The notes under the pieces: generated by a model
Seen by the model: the letters and a program-made list of their open reading frames with translations, nothing else
Database searches by the model: none
Told to the model about the DNA's origin: nothing
Translations under genes and position numbers: made by a program
Origin: Viridothelium virens
Taxonomy: Eukaryota > Ascomycota > Dothideomycetes > Trypetheliales > Trypetheliaceae
Assembly (NCBI GenBank): GCA_010094025.1
Contig: ML991804.1
Coordinates: forward strand, 62,001-126,000
Reading direction: 5' to 3'
DNA: 64,000 bases
Part shown: piece after piece, positions 11,172 through 21,211 of the stretch
How positions within the stretch are numbered: the stretch's first letter is position 1
Layout of the letters: every line of letters begins with the position of its first letter

Positions 11172-13881
11172 GGACATGTTGTTCAAGAAACTCCCTATGA
11201 GGAAAAGCAAAACTGTACATACCATTGATATCAACACCCCAGAGAGATAAAAAAGAACAAATGATGCAACGCACGATAAAAGGTCTTATATTCTCACGTT
11301 CTCTATTTGTAATGTTCTGACGCTTGTAGTCATTGCGTGCTCTCTCTTACTGTACCAATATTGAGCACCGAGTGGCGTGGTAGAACGCCGCAGCGGTGGA
11401 TGGAATATCCCGTATTCTGCTGCTACTGAACAGATGAAGAAGGCCGATAGGGCTGTCAAAGCCTGTCTTTGTCTCAAACTTCAGACTTTCCGCTATAAGT
11501 TTCAAAGCCCTGCGTTGGTAAAATCTATGCGTTTGAAAGATCGATCTCGATTTCCATAGCGGAACTTCTGTACGCAAGAGTTTCAGTAGGACTGTTTAGA
11601 CGCGGGCAAAGTGTGACTCCCGCGGGAAGTGCGGCTGATCATGTGTATCCTTCCCGGCGAGATTCGTATGCCTTAAGCCATCTGGATTTGTCGTATAGCC
11701 GTAGGCGTCGTACTTTCGCAAAGACCTCGTTATTAAACATGCGAATCTGCTATTTTAACTTACTTACCTCTCTGGATTGAACTTTCCACCTCGCAATGGA
11801 GTTGTCCTTTGCTATCAGTCAATCAATACAATCAAAAAAACGCCTTTGTATCGGAGAGCACAACCGCAGCAAGTTGCTAGGGTGGCTCGTAAGGTCTCTG
11901 CAACCCTCAACTATGGTGCTCGACATGCGCCGTACCGGAGGAACAGAGACGAGCAGAGCTTTAACAGGAGCCTACTTAGTGGCGGAAACAAGCTCAGCTT
12001 CAAAGGGTGGAGCATTGCATCTATGGCGATAATCCTCAATGGCTTATTCCAGCACGATGCCGACAAGGTCGTAAGACAATTTACTCTGGTCGGGAACGTT
12101 CTCATCGAGAACAGACTTCACACCGCTGCCGGTAGCTTCGGAATTCAGAAAGCATAAGAGCAAACTGAATGCGTACATCCTAGAAAGATCAAATGCGGCC
12201 AGATCATTAACAGCTTCGCAGGACCATTTTCTAGAACAAATGTTGTTTCAGCTCACACATCCAGAGTCTTACGCAAGTACGGAGCTTGAAAGTTTGAGCT
12301 GTTCAGCGACTAAAGCGTCCCGTGGCGCCCAGTATGCCGCAAGCGTAAGGCCTTCAAACGACAGAAGGAAATACATGACGGAAGTTTTCGAGCTAGCATA
12401 GGAGACGGGAGGCTTTCTAGAAATGTAAAAGAACCTCGGGGACCCGTTGGTGGATGCTGACGGCGCGTCATCCCGTTTCAGAACCACGGCTCTGGGCCAG
12501 TTCCGCGCAAGCTTCCGCTGAAATGCACCTATTCGCTCACCAGCCTAGCATCGCGCAGAATCGAATCCCTACGCCGCATGAACGCACCAACGGACCGCAG
12601 GAGACAACTATCGCTTGGCGGCTTGGTGCAGAGCGTTCCTACGAAAAGAAAATTCCTAAAAGTTTTCGATTCGGCCCCGCACCTTTTCTGACGCTGGCTA
12701 GGCACTTCCTTTCTCGTCCCACTGATGATGTTTACCGTAGCGGAATTGCGATCCTAAAGACAGCATTACGGCTCTGATACTTTTGCGAGTGTCTTGAAGA
12801 TTATCAACTTGAACATTTTCATATACAGTATACAAAAATGATAGAATATGATTGACACCAGTTCCTACGTTTTTCCACCGAAGAGGTAATAAGTGTTGTG
12901 GGTTCCCAAGGCTGAACCAGAGGAGACTCTTGATCAGCGCCCTCACCAGCACGGCCCCAAAAAAGGCAGGCCTGGAGCACCCTCGTCGGATCTGTTAAAA
13001 TTGTGAGGTGGATATCTTGTGGTTGGATCCTTGGTTCTATGCAGCTATCTAGGTCTGAGGGTTTTATGAGGCTTCGCAGGTGCGCTACACCCAATTTGAG
13101 TGGATCCAGGTTGATCTTTTAACACGATCAGTGGTGTGTCTTCTCGGTTCAGTCGAGGCTGCAGAAACAAGTTTCGGCTGCCCAAGACTGCCTTCGCAAT
13201 CTTCGCTCAATCTAGTAATATATTTCCACTCCAACAGCTCTTGAAAAGCAGAGAATAACTCTGATAGTCGGATATCGTGTCGTAGCAAAGAAGGACCTTG
13301 AGGTTCGTTCCCTTTGGTGCAAGAGCTATCATAAGTTCTCAATTCTTAACTTATTGGAGGGTTTCTACCATAATTATTAGCACAAAAGAGGTAGTAGCGG
13401 TAAGGCAGGTATTGAGGTAGCTAGGCTTCGCTTCTGCACTCCTGCTGCTGCACTCCTGCTGCTGCACCCCTGCTGCTGCAGGCCGTTGCGTCAAACCAGG
13501 TGAAACTTGTGACGGTGAAACGGTGGAGTGGTGGGTGGTGGGGACCTTGGACGGCGTGAGTGCGGATGGCCCAAGCGTCAAATGCATCTTACGCCCTGCA
13601 TTTTTCGGTCTCTGCGCAGCCCCTCCACCATCCAGTTGCATCTGAGTAGTTAAGCTGAAGAAATATATAAAGACGAAGGACACGACCTTGAATGCATGCT
13701 CTTTCATTTTGAAAACAACATAAGCCTTCTCTCCTCGGATGAAACGGAATTCAGCACCACATTTGCATGACTATTTTCTAAGTGGTATAGTTTTCACACC
13801 GTCACTGGCATCGATCCGTATAACGAGTTTTGCCAGAGAGTCTGATTGACCAAGGCCTCTTCCTGCAGGGCTACAGACATA
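11172..13881. other. Long intergenic region
   Basis: About 2.7 kb with no gene I can support. Small open frames occur (for example 11777-12157 plus and 13351-13707 minus) but show no conserved motif, no consistent splice structure and no clear codon preference. A 14-bp tandem repeat lies at 13437-13478. Confidence 0.4.
13437..13478. repeat. 14-bp tandem repeat, three copies
   Basis: Unit cactcctgctgctg repeated three times head to tail, the third copy with one change (t to c). It is rich in CTG/CAG and contains a smaller trinucleotide pattern. It lies in non-coding sequence. Confidence 0.9.
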
Positions 13882-14736
13882 ATGTCGGGCTTGGAGATCT
13901 TCACGATAGTAGCTACGGTCGCTGGCGTCATTAGCGCGTTTAACGATGGTAGTGTGATACTAAAAAAAATAAAGGATAGGAGAAGAGCAAGCAATGCACC
14001 GCCACCGACGCAATATCTCTGTGACTCACTGAAGCAAGCGCCAAGGGACATTGATGCAGAGAAGGAGCGTGGATTGGAGAGGTTTGGGATGGCCTTCGAG
14101 AGGGGTGACGGTATGCTCACGAGATCCAGAAAGAAATCAGATGTAAGGATGCTGACGACAGCCTAACTGCTAGACTTGGCAGTCATGACCCTCCAGCAGA
14201 TCCAGATCGATTTGCAGAATAAGTTGATACAGAAGCTGGTTGAAGCCTGCAAGGATGATCGAATCGTTGACTTTGCCGATCTCGTGGATGAATCGGATAT
14301 TGCCCGAGATAGGACGATGATGGCCCTGATAGACCTTCGGCAGCGGCTTCACCGGACAGTACAAGTACCAGAGCTGGATCAGAACGTCTTTCCTAAGCCA
14401 AGTGATACGAGATATCCGATCAGCATGAACCAGGAATCTGTAGGAACAAGTCCCCAGTTGGGCGGTGACAGAACACAACGGAGAAGCGTTTCGATCTCAT
14501 TGCCTTCGCTCTTCCGAAAGCGTAGGTCCTCTCGGCCTATCAGCAGTCCCAAGTGTTCCACAGAAACAGTGAGACAAGAATCAGAACTCGATCAGGGGAG
14601 AACACGGGTAACTCAGAAGTTCATTCTCCCACCGACATTGCAAGCTCAGTCTCCGGTCGAAGATGCCCTCAACGAGAATCCCTGGCAAGAGGAGAGAAAT
14701 GTTTGGCAGACCAACAACCACGATCAGAATGGCTGA
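13882..14736 (+). CDS. Small protein like N-terminal domains of fungal STAND receptors
   Basis: Two exons, 13882-14110 and 14183-14736, joined in phase 1 (260 residues); the intron carries gtatgc, CTAAC and ggcag. The start MSGLEIFTIVATVAGVISAFNDG, a hydrophobic helix followed by KKIKDRR, resembles the N-terminal helical domains that precede NACHT or NB-ARC modules in fungal STAND/NLR proteins, and also occurs alone in short fungal proteins. The middle has helices MTLQQIQIDLQNKLIQ and DFADLVDESDIARDRT. The tail (from about residue 150) is basic, Ser/Arg-rich and probably disordered. No NTPase or repeat domain follows, so this is a solo version. A role in fungal innate immunity or heterokaryon incompatibility is inference only. 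Confidence 0.7.
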
Positions 14737-15444
14737 AAGATTTTACGCAAATGCCACTTGACTTCAAGCACCACATTATCTTTTAGCATCTTCCAAACGC
14801 CACTATCATCACCATCGTCCTCGTCCAGGTCACGGCTTCTTTTAACCACCTCATTCTCTAAAAGCCCCCTGAGGCTTCCAAATAGGCGAAAATAAACCCC
14901 TTTATTGTCACGGGCAAGATACCAATGCCTTCTGAAGCCGAGCCCTCCAAATGTCATATTCTTCCAGAAAGTACATCGTGTACATACATCCCGGTGACAC
15001 TGTTTGCACGGGAGGAAGTCATTTCGCAGGATTCAGATCAAGTGGCCCTGCGTCTTCCAACTTATAGCTGCAGAGAAGAGATTAGGAGGAGGGCGTACGG
15101 ATATCGATGCCGGTTGTGCATGCTGGTAAAGAAATTGGCACTAGCATCAAGGAGGCCGAATACGCTAATTGAGCCTGTCCCGGAGGATTGTGAGTGGAAG
15201 TTGCGGAAGGCGATGATACATGAGACGTGCGACATTACGGGTCGAGTTGCTGGCGACGCCCGTGGGAGAATCTCGCTCTCGGCTTGCCCCCACTGGAGAT
15301 AGGTCAGCACAGGCTTGTATCCCATTACTTTCCCATTTGCATCTGGATGGCAGTCTCCCTATACTGCAAGACGACTTACACAAAAAGACCTTATCGACCA
15401 TACCAATAAGCTTGGAAACCCCGTATATTTTGAAATGAGGTGGT
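14737..15444. other. Intergenic region with an unexplained open frame
   Basis: A 125-codon frame at 14925-15302 (plus, MPSEAEPSKCH...) has a few cysteines (CRLCMLVKK) but no family I recognise. I do not call it a gene. The rest is the shared 3' end of the two convergent neighbours. Confidence 0.3.
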
Positions 15445-16230
15445 TCATGGATCCGCCGAGCGCCATATGCGAATGATCTGGAGCTTCTCCCAGCCGCCTT
15501 TCTTTCCACTGGATCCTACCGTGTCTGCCCTCCAAGAAGTACCCCAGTTCTGAACGCGTTGCTTGATGTTTTGGGGCTTGTTCTGTACGCAGAGCAGTAT
15601 GTAGGCAACGCCTCTTTGTGGATTCAGCAACTCAGGCAGTCTGTCCAAGAGCTTGTTGGTGACTTCCATACCCTCCATTCCACCTGCGTAGGAGAGAGCT
15701 AAGAGATGGGAATCCTGCTCAAATGTGGTTGTGCCATGGTCGAACTGATTGTAACTTTCGTGATCTGATGGGTTTGGCAGATCTTCAGTAGGGACGTACG
15801 GCGGATTGAAGACCAGCACATCGACCACGCCGGAGTGGAGCGCATCGCCGAGATTAGCATTGAGCGTATCAAGGTAGATACCATGTCCTGGGTTCAGATA
15901 TGGCGTTGATTCTCTGCACGCCGTTCTGACGGTCTCTTCTGTAGCTTTGCATGCGAAGCTGTTTATGTCAGCACCCAGAGTCAGGACATCCGGCCGTCCG
16001 AATAACTTCTTTGAATGAGCTGTGATGAAAGCAAGGAGGACTCCGGATCCTGTGCCTATCTCTAAAATGCATGGCGATGCATGGTCACCATTTGAACACT
16101 GAGCAAACCTTTGGCGGAGGAATGTGGTTTCTCGGTCACAGGATAAAGTGTCTAAAAATAAGAAGGAGTCTTCGGCCGGTTCGTACACGCGATCAAACGA
16201 AACGTGATCTGTAGACGGCGTCGGCAACAT
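15445..16230 (-). CDS. mtq2: eRF1 methyltransferase catalytic subunit MTQ2
   Basis: Intronless, 261 residues. It starts VYEPAEDSFLFLDTL, which is characteristic of the HemK2/MTQ2/N6AMT1 group. SAM motif I follows as ILEIGTGSGVLLAF (about 54-67), the acidic ribose contact as LGADIN (about 85-90), and the glutamine-methyltransferase catalytic motif as FNPPYVPT (about 141-148). The C-terminus has GGMEGMEVTNKLLDRLPELL and YILLCVQNK, also family-typical. The enzyme methylates the glutamine of the GGQ motif in translation termination factor eRF1, working with the zinc-finger partner TRM112. Length matches the family. Cytosolic; no targeting signal seen. Confidence 0.93.
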   Translation of the reverse strand: MLPTPSTDHVSFDRVYEPAEDSFLFLDTLSCDRETTFLRQRFAQCSNGDHASPCILEIGTGSGVLLAFITAHSKKLFGRPDVLTLGADINSFACKATEETVRTACRESTPYLNPGHGIYLDTLNANLGDALHSGVVDVLVFNPPYVPTEDLPNPSDHESYNQFDHGTTTFEQDSHLLALSYAGGMEGMEVTNKLLDRLPELLNPQRGVAYILLCVQNKPQNIKQRVQNWGTSWRADTVGSSGKKGGWEKLQIIRIWRSADP

Positions 16231-16995
16231 GCTCTCTCTCCCGTTCAGTCGTTGTCTGACCGCATCATCGCCGTAATCATATAGAATTCTAAGAACCTTT
16301 TCGTGTCCGGGTGGGAAGATTCCGAGATCCGGGATCGATTTTTCCTCGTAATGTAGCTTTGCTCAGGCTCGCCGGCACAAGGGAAAGCAAATCGCCCGTT
16401 TGCGGAATTCCACTCGATTGCGGAACTCCGCCCAAAGTGATGGTGCCACAGGAAGAAATTCGGATATGGCTTGACTCGCTGAGACACGGGCGGATGTTGC
16501 GCACGGAGTGCACGGGACGCTTTTCTCTTCCTACCTCCTGGCCGCTCTATCCTACTCTAACCGCATCCGGTAGCATCCAAGTAATTGAGTTGTGAACTTC
16601 AAGATACCTTATGCTTTGCCCATATTTTTGGTTCTTTCTTGGGAGCATCGACACCTTATCAGTAATGAACGATTATAGGATTTCGACTGAAAACAATAGA
16701 AATGATTGGCCGAACGTGACAGGAATGGATGGTCGTTAGATGCCTGATCTTATGCTCGAATTCGTTTTTTTGGGAAATGCAATCGGGCGCCAGTAATCCC
16801 AGCTACTAATGCAATTTGTTATTAAGCTTTGACAGTGGCGGAGGCAAGTGTCTAGGAGACGGGTATATAATAGAAGTCTATCCACCATATCATTTTCAGA
16901 AGGCGCTCAGTGAGCTTGTGGAGTTCATTTCCCACTCTATTGTTTCGTCTAAATCTTCGGTATGATAACGGCCCAATCCAGAAAAACAATCTACG
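16231..16995. other. Divergent promoter region, MTQ2 and SDR
   Basis: No gene recognised. Short overlapping frames on both strands at 16289-16595 look random. A TATA element lies near the right end. Confidence 0.4.
16864..16870 (+). promoter_or_regulatory. TATA box of the SDR gene
   Basis: tatataa, 126 bases before the SDR start codon at 16996. Spacing fits a leader of about 95 bases. Confidence 0.5.
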
Positions 16996-18162
16996 ATGTC
17001 CAACAAGAGAGGCAGAGGTGGTGTCTTGGCAAACTTCCGTGATGCTAGGAATCCTCCAAGAGAACCAACGGCGTCCTTCACTGGCAAGACCGTGTTAGTC
17101 ACTGGTGCGAATACTGGCCTAGTAAGAGCTGTCTCATTTCTTGCTCTTTATCCCTACGCCCCTCAAGTTACGTGGTTTGCTGATAAGTATCGTCCATGTC
17201 TGCTAGGGCCTTGAAGCCGCCGTCAAATTTGCTTCACTTGGGGCGGAGAACCTGATCCTTGGCGTGCGAAATCTTACCAAAGGAGAGATGGCGAAGACGA
17301 TAATCACTTCCCGTACATCTATTCCTTCCGATGCCGTGCTCCTTCGCGAGCTAGACTGCAACTCATTTTCGTCTGTGGCAGCTTTCGCGCGGAACATCTC
17401 AGGGTCCTTCTCTCGAATCGATGTTGCTCTACTCAACGCCGGCATTGCCGCACCATCATATAGCCGGAGTGCTGATGGCTGGGAGAGCACAATTCAGGTG
17501 AACCTTCTTGTAACAGCTCAATTAGCTTTGGACCTACTTCCCAAGATGCGTGACACGGCCAGGACAACGGGTATTCCTTCCATTATCAACATAGTTGGGA
17601 GCGAGGCATTCCTCGACGTTCGAGATGACTGGATCAAAGTTGGGCTCGAGGAAACCGTCCTGGAACACTTTAATAAGCAGGAAAACTTTGATATGCAACA
17701 TCAATATCACATCTCCAAAACACTTCTGATGTTCTTTCAGGAAGGAATTGTGAGGGAGATGGAAAAGAGCAAAGACGGCAATGACCCAGTTATAGTTGTC
17801 AGTACTCCAGGTATGTGTAGAACCGATATTGGCCGGGAATTCGGATTCGGGATAAGGGCCGTCTTTGCAGGAGTGCAGATGTTTATTGCCAGGTCTTCAG
17901 AGCAAGGGAGCCGAACCCTGGTTACGAGCGCAGCTCAGGGCCGTGAAGCACATGGAAGATTTTGGATGAATGATGGATATTCGAAGTAAGCATTGTCAAT
18001 TGGAAGCTTGCTGTCATGATCCACTAAAGCGATGCGTTTTGCAGCAGAGAGCCTTACCTGACAAAGGCAAAATGGGATGAGCTTCAATCGAGGACTTGGG
18101 CCGAGGTTCTTCAGGTATTGGAGAAGCATCAGCCGGATATTGCTGAAAATCTCAAAGACTAG
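16996..18162 (+). CDS. Short-chain dehydrogenase/reductase
   Basis: Three exons, 16996-17121, 17207-17985 and 18045-18162, all in phase (340 residues). It is a classical Rossmann-fold SDR: cofactor loop TGANTGLGLE (residues about 36-45, split by the first intron), NAG as LLNAGIAAP (about 119), the catalytic serine region NIVGSEAFLD, and YHISK (Tyr about 209, Lys about 213). The C-terminal PGMCRTDIGREF is the usual substrate-side loop. It resembles the retinol-dehydrogenase-like SDRs common in mould secondary metabolism, but no synthase or regulator lies beside it. The last exon is needed: without it the protein would stop right after NDGYSK and lose the final 38 residues (PYLTKAKWDELQ...). 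Confidence 0.9.
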
Positions 18163-18655
18163 TTAGTACTGCTAGGTTATGTTCAGTAGGGTCCGGTGCG
18201 TATATCACTGTCGTTTGGAGTTTGGTTGAAAGATAATCGAGTGTCTGTCCATTCAACACCCTATTGCTAGCTCTGCAAGTGCTCGTGGCCTGTCTAAGCT
18301 GATCTTCAAAGGCACCGGGACAGGCCGAACATGTACCTTGCACGCCGTTTGACGATGTGTGAGATGTTCACCAATGTGTTAGCCTGTTAATGACTGTGTG
18401 CGAAGCTCTCAGCGATCCCGCAGTACTATTGTACTCACAGTAGAGGATTCAGGGAACCGGCAGGAACCAAGCTACAAAAGGACTTAGCGTAGCTGCCTTA
18501 TGTAATTTAGCGCCAGGCAAAGGTCCGAGCCGTGCGCGCCTTGCTCAATGAGATGAGATCATCATAGAAGCTTTGGTGCTTTCGTCTTGTCCGACTTCGA
18601 GTGTATAAATTTTCTCCGCCTGCAATTACCACCGTTCAAGGTCCAAACCCCCAAG
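18163..18655. other. Intergenic region
   Basis: About 490 bases. An ATG at 18587 is in frame with the ACN9 start but gives a non-homologous 23-residue extension. Nothing else seen. Confidence 0.4.
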
Positions 18656-19218
18656 ATGCGAGCTTCACTACGTCATCTTGCGAGCCATACCCCATTGACC
18701 ACTCCAAACCTGCTAAAGTCGGAACCCGTAGCGCTGCTGCCACCGATTCCCTTGTATAGACGAGTGTTGCGGTCCCATCGAAAGCTACCTCGCAATATGC
18801 GCCTCTTAGGTGACGAGTACGTAAAGAGCGAGTTCAGAGCGCATAGAAATGTAGAGAATCCGGTTCACATTGTATGCTTTTATGCATTCACAGCTACAGT
18901 CCTCGTCCTCACAGGAGGAATTGGCTAATCAAGAATATTTACTTTAGATCGGTTTCTTGACGGAATGGCAAAGCTATGCCCAACAATTAGAAGGAGATGC
19001 CTGGCGTGATGCTAGAATGGACAAAGGCAAAATCGACAAAATGAGTGGTGAGTGTTGTTGCTCTTCGTATACCGTGGTGGAAAGGCTGAGTGAACTTGCG
19101 ATGCTGATGCGAAAGCATTGCCATAGACCAACAGCTTGGTCAGCTCTACGAACTTATGCAAACAATCCGAGAGAAAGAACTCAAGGAGAACGACCCGGAA
19201 CATCAAGGCGAACAATGA
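18656..19218 (+). CDS. sdhaf3: Succinate dehydrogenase assembly factor 3 (ACN9/SDHAF3)
   Basis: Three exons, 18656-18871, 18948-19047 and 19127-19218, in phase (135 residues, the usual family length). The N-terminus is a mitochondrial presequence (MRASLRHLASHTPL). The LYR motif is present as IPLYRRVLRSHRKLP, followed by MRLLGDEYVKSEFRAHRNV and GFLTEWQSYAQQLEG, both typical of ACN9. The protein acts in the mitochondrial matrix, helping mature the iron-sulfur subunit Sdh2 of complex II and protecting it from oxidants. The C-terminus (QLGQLYELMQTIRE) is helical and charged. Confidence 0.93.
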
Positions 19219-21211
19219 ACGACCAAGTAAAAAAGATATAACGACGCCAACACATCGTCACGCAATCGTCGGTTCAAAAAGTGCCAGCCGGATGGATACC
19301 TTTGTCCCTAGGTATACCGCGAGCGCTACTTGGAGCTTAGGACTTGGGCCTCTGGACTCTAATCCCTCGCTCTAATCAGCGCGGCAAGGCTATAGGTACC
19401 ATCTGCCCGTCAAAGTTGCGATATTTTGAGGTGCATGGCTCCCGACCCCTCCGTGCCCTCCAACGACGTCACTCTCGGCTGCAAGCTTAGGCGATGGAGG
19501 GGTATTCGTGGCTCACGAAACCTCTCGACCTCCAGATTCAATCCGCAGGACACCTCGAGCAAATCTCGGGATTGCCGTTCATGTACAGTACGAACCACAA
19601 GACAACCTTGAAATCGGTGAATATGACATCTGGTTGCTTCTACTTGCTCGGTCCATGACTATTCCCTGGGCTGACTGGTGATCACTGGTGTTGTTTGTCC
19701 CGAGGTTACTGAAGAAAATGTCTAATATGCTGTCATGGATCTCTAGTTGTCCATCAATCAAAAATTGACATACTATAACTCTCCTGAGGAAGCTTCCTCC
19801 AATGACTATACATGAACGATTGCTCTCACGATTCCCTACAAAGAACACGAGACGACCGGACCATATCTCAAGAGGATAGATTACTGCAAGTTCCACGCCA
19901 TAGCCTCAGCAACGTTCGTGCTCCCCATCTCCATCCTCACGGACACAGTCGTCGCGCATTCTCTGTCGATGTGTTACACTCAATACAATCGCTCGCCGAC
20001 TTGCCGTCATTCCTGGCTGACTCTGCTCTATTGCTGCCAAATCTCCAAGGAAAAGCCTTCCAACCTCCTCACCTGCCCCCTTCTCAACCCGCCCACCGAT
20101 CCCTACGCGCCAAAACCGAGGGAAGTTGCTCCCGCACCAAAGCTGCGTTGGGCGAAACCGTATGAGTGTCCGAGGTGTGATTACCGCGGGAAATACAACA
20201 TGGAGGAGGTCCGAATTATCCGGATGACGGGAGGAGGGGTAAAGTTTGGGAGAGGTCCAGCCAAGGGCAGGAGAGGTCTGGAGGTAGGGTGTTGGTGTAC
20301 GGTTATGTGAAAGTGTTGTTGGATGAAGAACACAGGATATTCTCACGGGCTTGGTGAGGGAGGGGAGTCTTTGCATAATATTTGGAAATATACGGATTGG
20401 ACGAGCCGGGTACAGCAACGCCGGTACAGCGCCTGAGCAGGGTTGAGTGAAGATAAACAGGAGCTGTAGGGGATTTCTGATTATCCAACATCATGCCGCG
20501 AGCGCCTGTAGATACCAAGCAGTCTCCGGTCAAGCATCAAGGTTATGTGCATTCAACGCAGTAAATGGCAAAGATATCTCCGGTCCTGTTGCGAGTTAGT
20601 GAGAACTCGATCGGATCGCCAGATTCATTGCACGTCCATAACACCTAACTCCACGCTTGAATGGCCTTTCAACGGCCTAGAGGTATAGGCGACCCTTAGT
20701 CTACTTCAATATACTAGTCTTCAATCATGTTCAAGATCGAGCCGTCCAGCACATCGCGTCCATCCACCGAAGATCTGGGCATGGAGAACCTCGCAGACCT
20801 CAACTCTTCAACATCCACCCAATCAGGATGCACCTCCATCACAACCGCCCATACCTCCCATCGGAGAGAGACGTTGGAGTTGGGAGAAGATGTCCCGAAG
20901 AAAGAGATAGTTAGATCACCTCGGTCTCAAGCAAGGTAAGGAGGCACAGAAAAACCACGTGCTCAAGATCAAAATGCATGTAGAAAAAATCCCTCCTCTA
21001 ATGGCTGGATCAAGTTCATTTCAATACCTGAAACTCTACAAAAAGGACTCGCTCAAATGATCTTGTACTATGCAAGCCCGCAGGCGATTCGATATTATGC
21101 CTACGCTTTTTTCATGCATTCAGAACAGCGAACCGAACGCCTTAGCTCTTTCACGCTCATCAGCCGTCATTCAATATTTTTTGATATAAGGGCAAACAGA
21201 ATCGATGTATA
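19219..21211. other. Long intergenic region with weak coding candidates
   Basis: Nothing firmly identified. A frame ending at 20310 (plus) contains a CPRCDYRGKYN segment that looks like half a zinc finger but has no partner, and a frame at 20727-20939 is listed separately. The rest is AT/GC-mixed without motif. Confidence 0.35.
20727..20939 (+). CDS. Possible small Ser/Thr-rich hypothetical gene
   Basis: A 70-codon frame, MFKIEPSSTSRPSTEDLGMEN onward, rich in Ser, Thr and charged residues. A good donor site (caag/gtaagg) overlaps its stop codon, so it may be a first exon; I could not identify the following exon. No homology recognised. Could be a chance frame. Confidence 0.25.
   Translation: MFKIEPSSTSRPSTEDLGMENLADLNSSTSTQSGCTSITTAHTSHRRETLELGEDVPKKEIVRSPRSQAR

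Noticed and set aside
16996-18162. Secondary-metabolite cluster around the SDR and methyltransferase genes
   Set aside because: The two are 13 kb apart with housekeeping genes between, and no synthase, P450 or transporter is present.
19906-20418. Overlapping frames of 170 (minus) and 130 (plus) codons
   Set aside because: Mutually antisense, Pro/Arg-rich, with only an isolated CxxC; no family.
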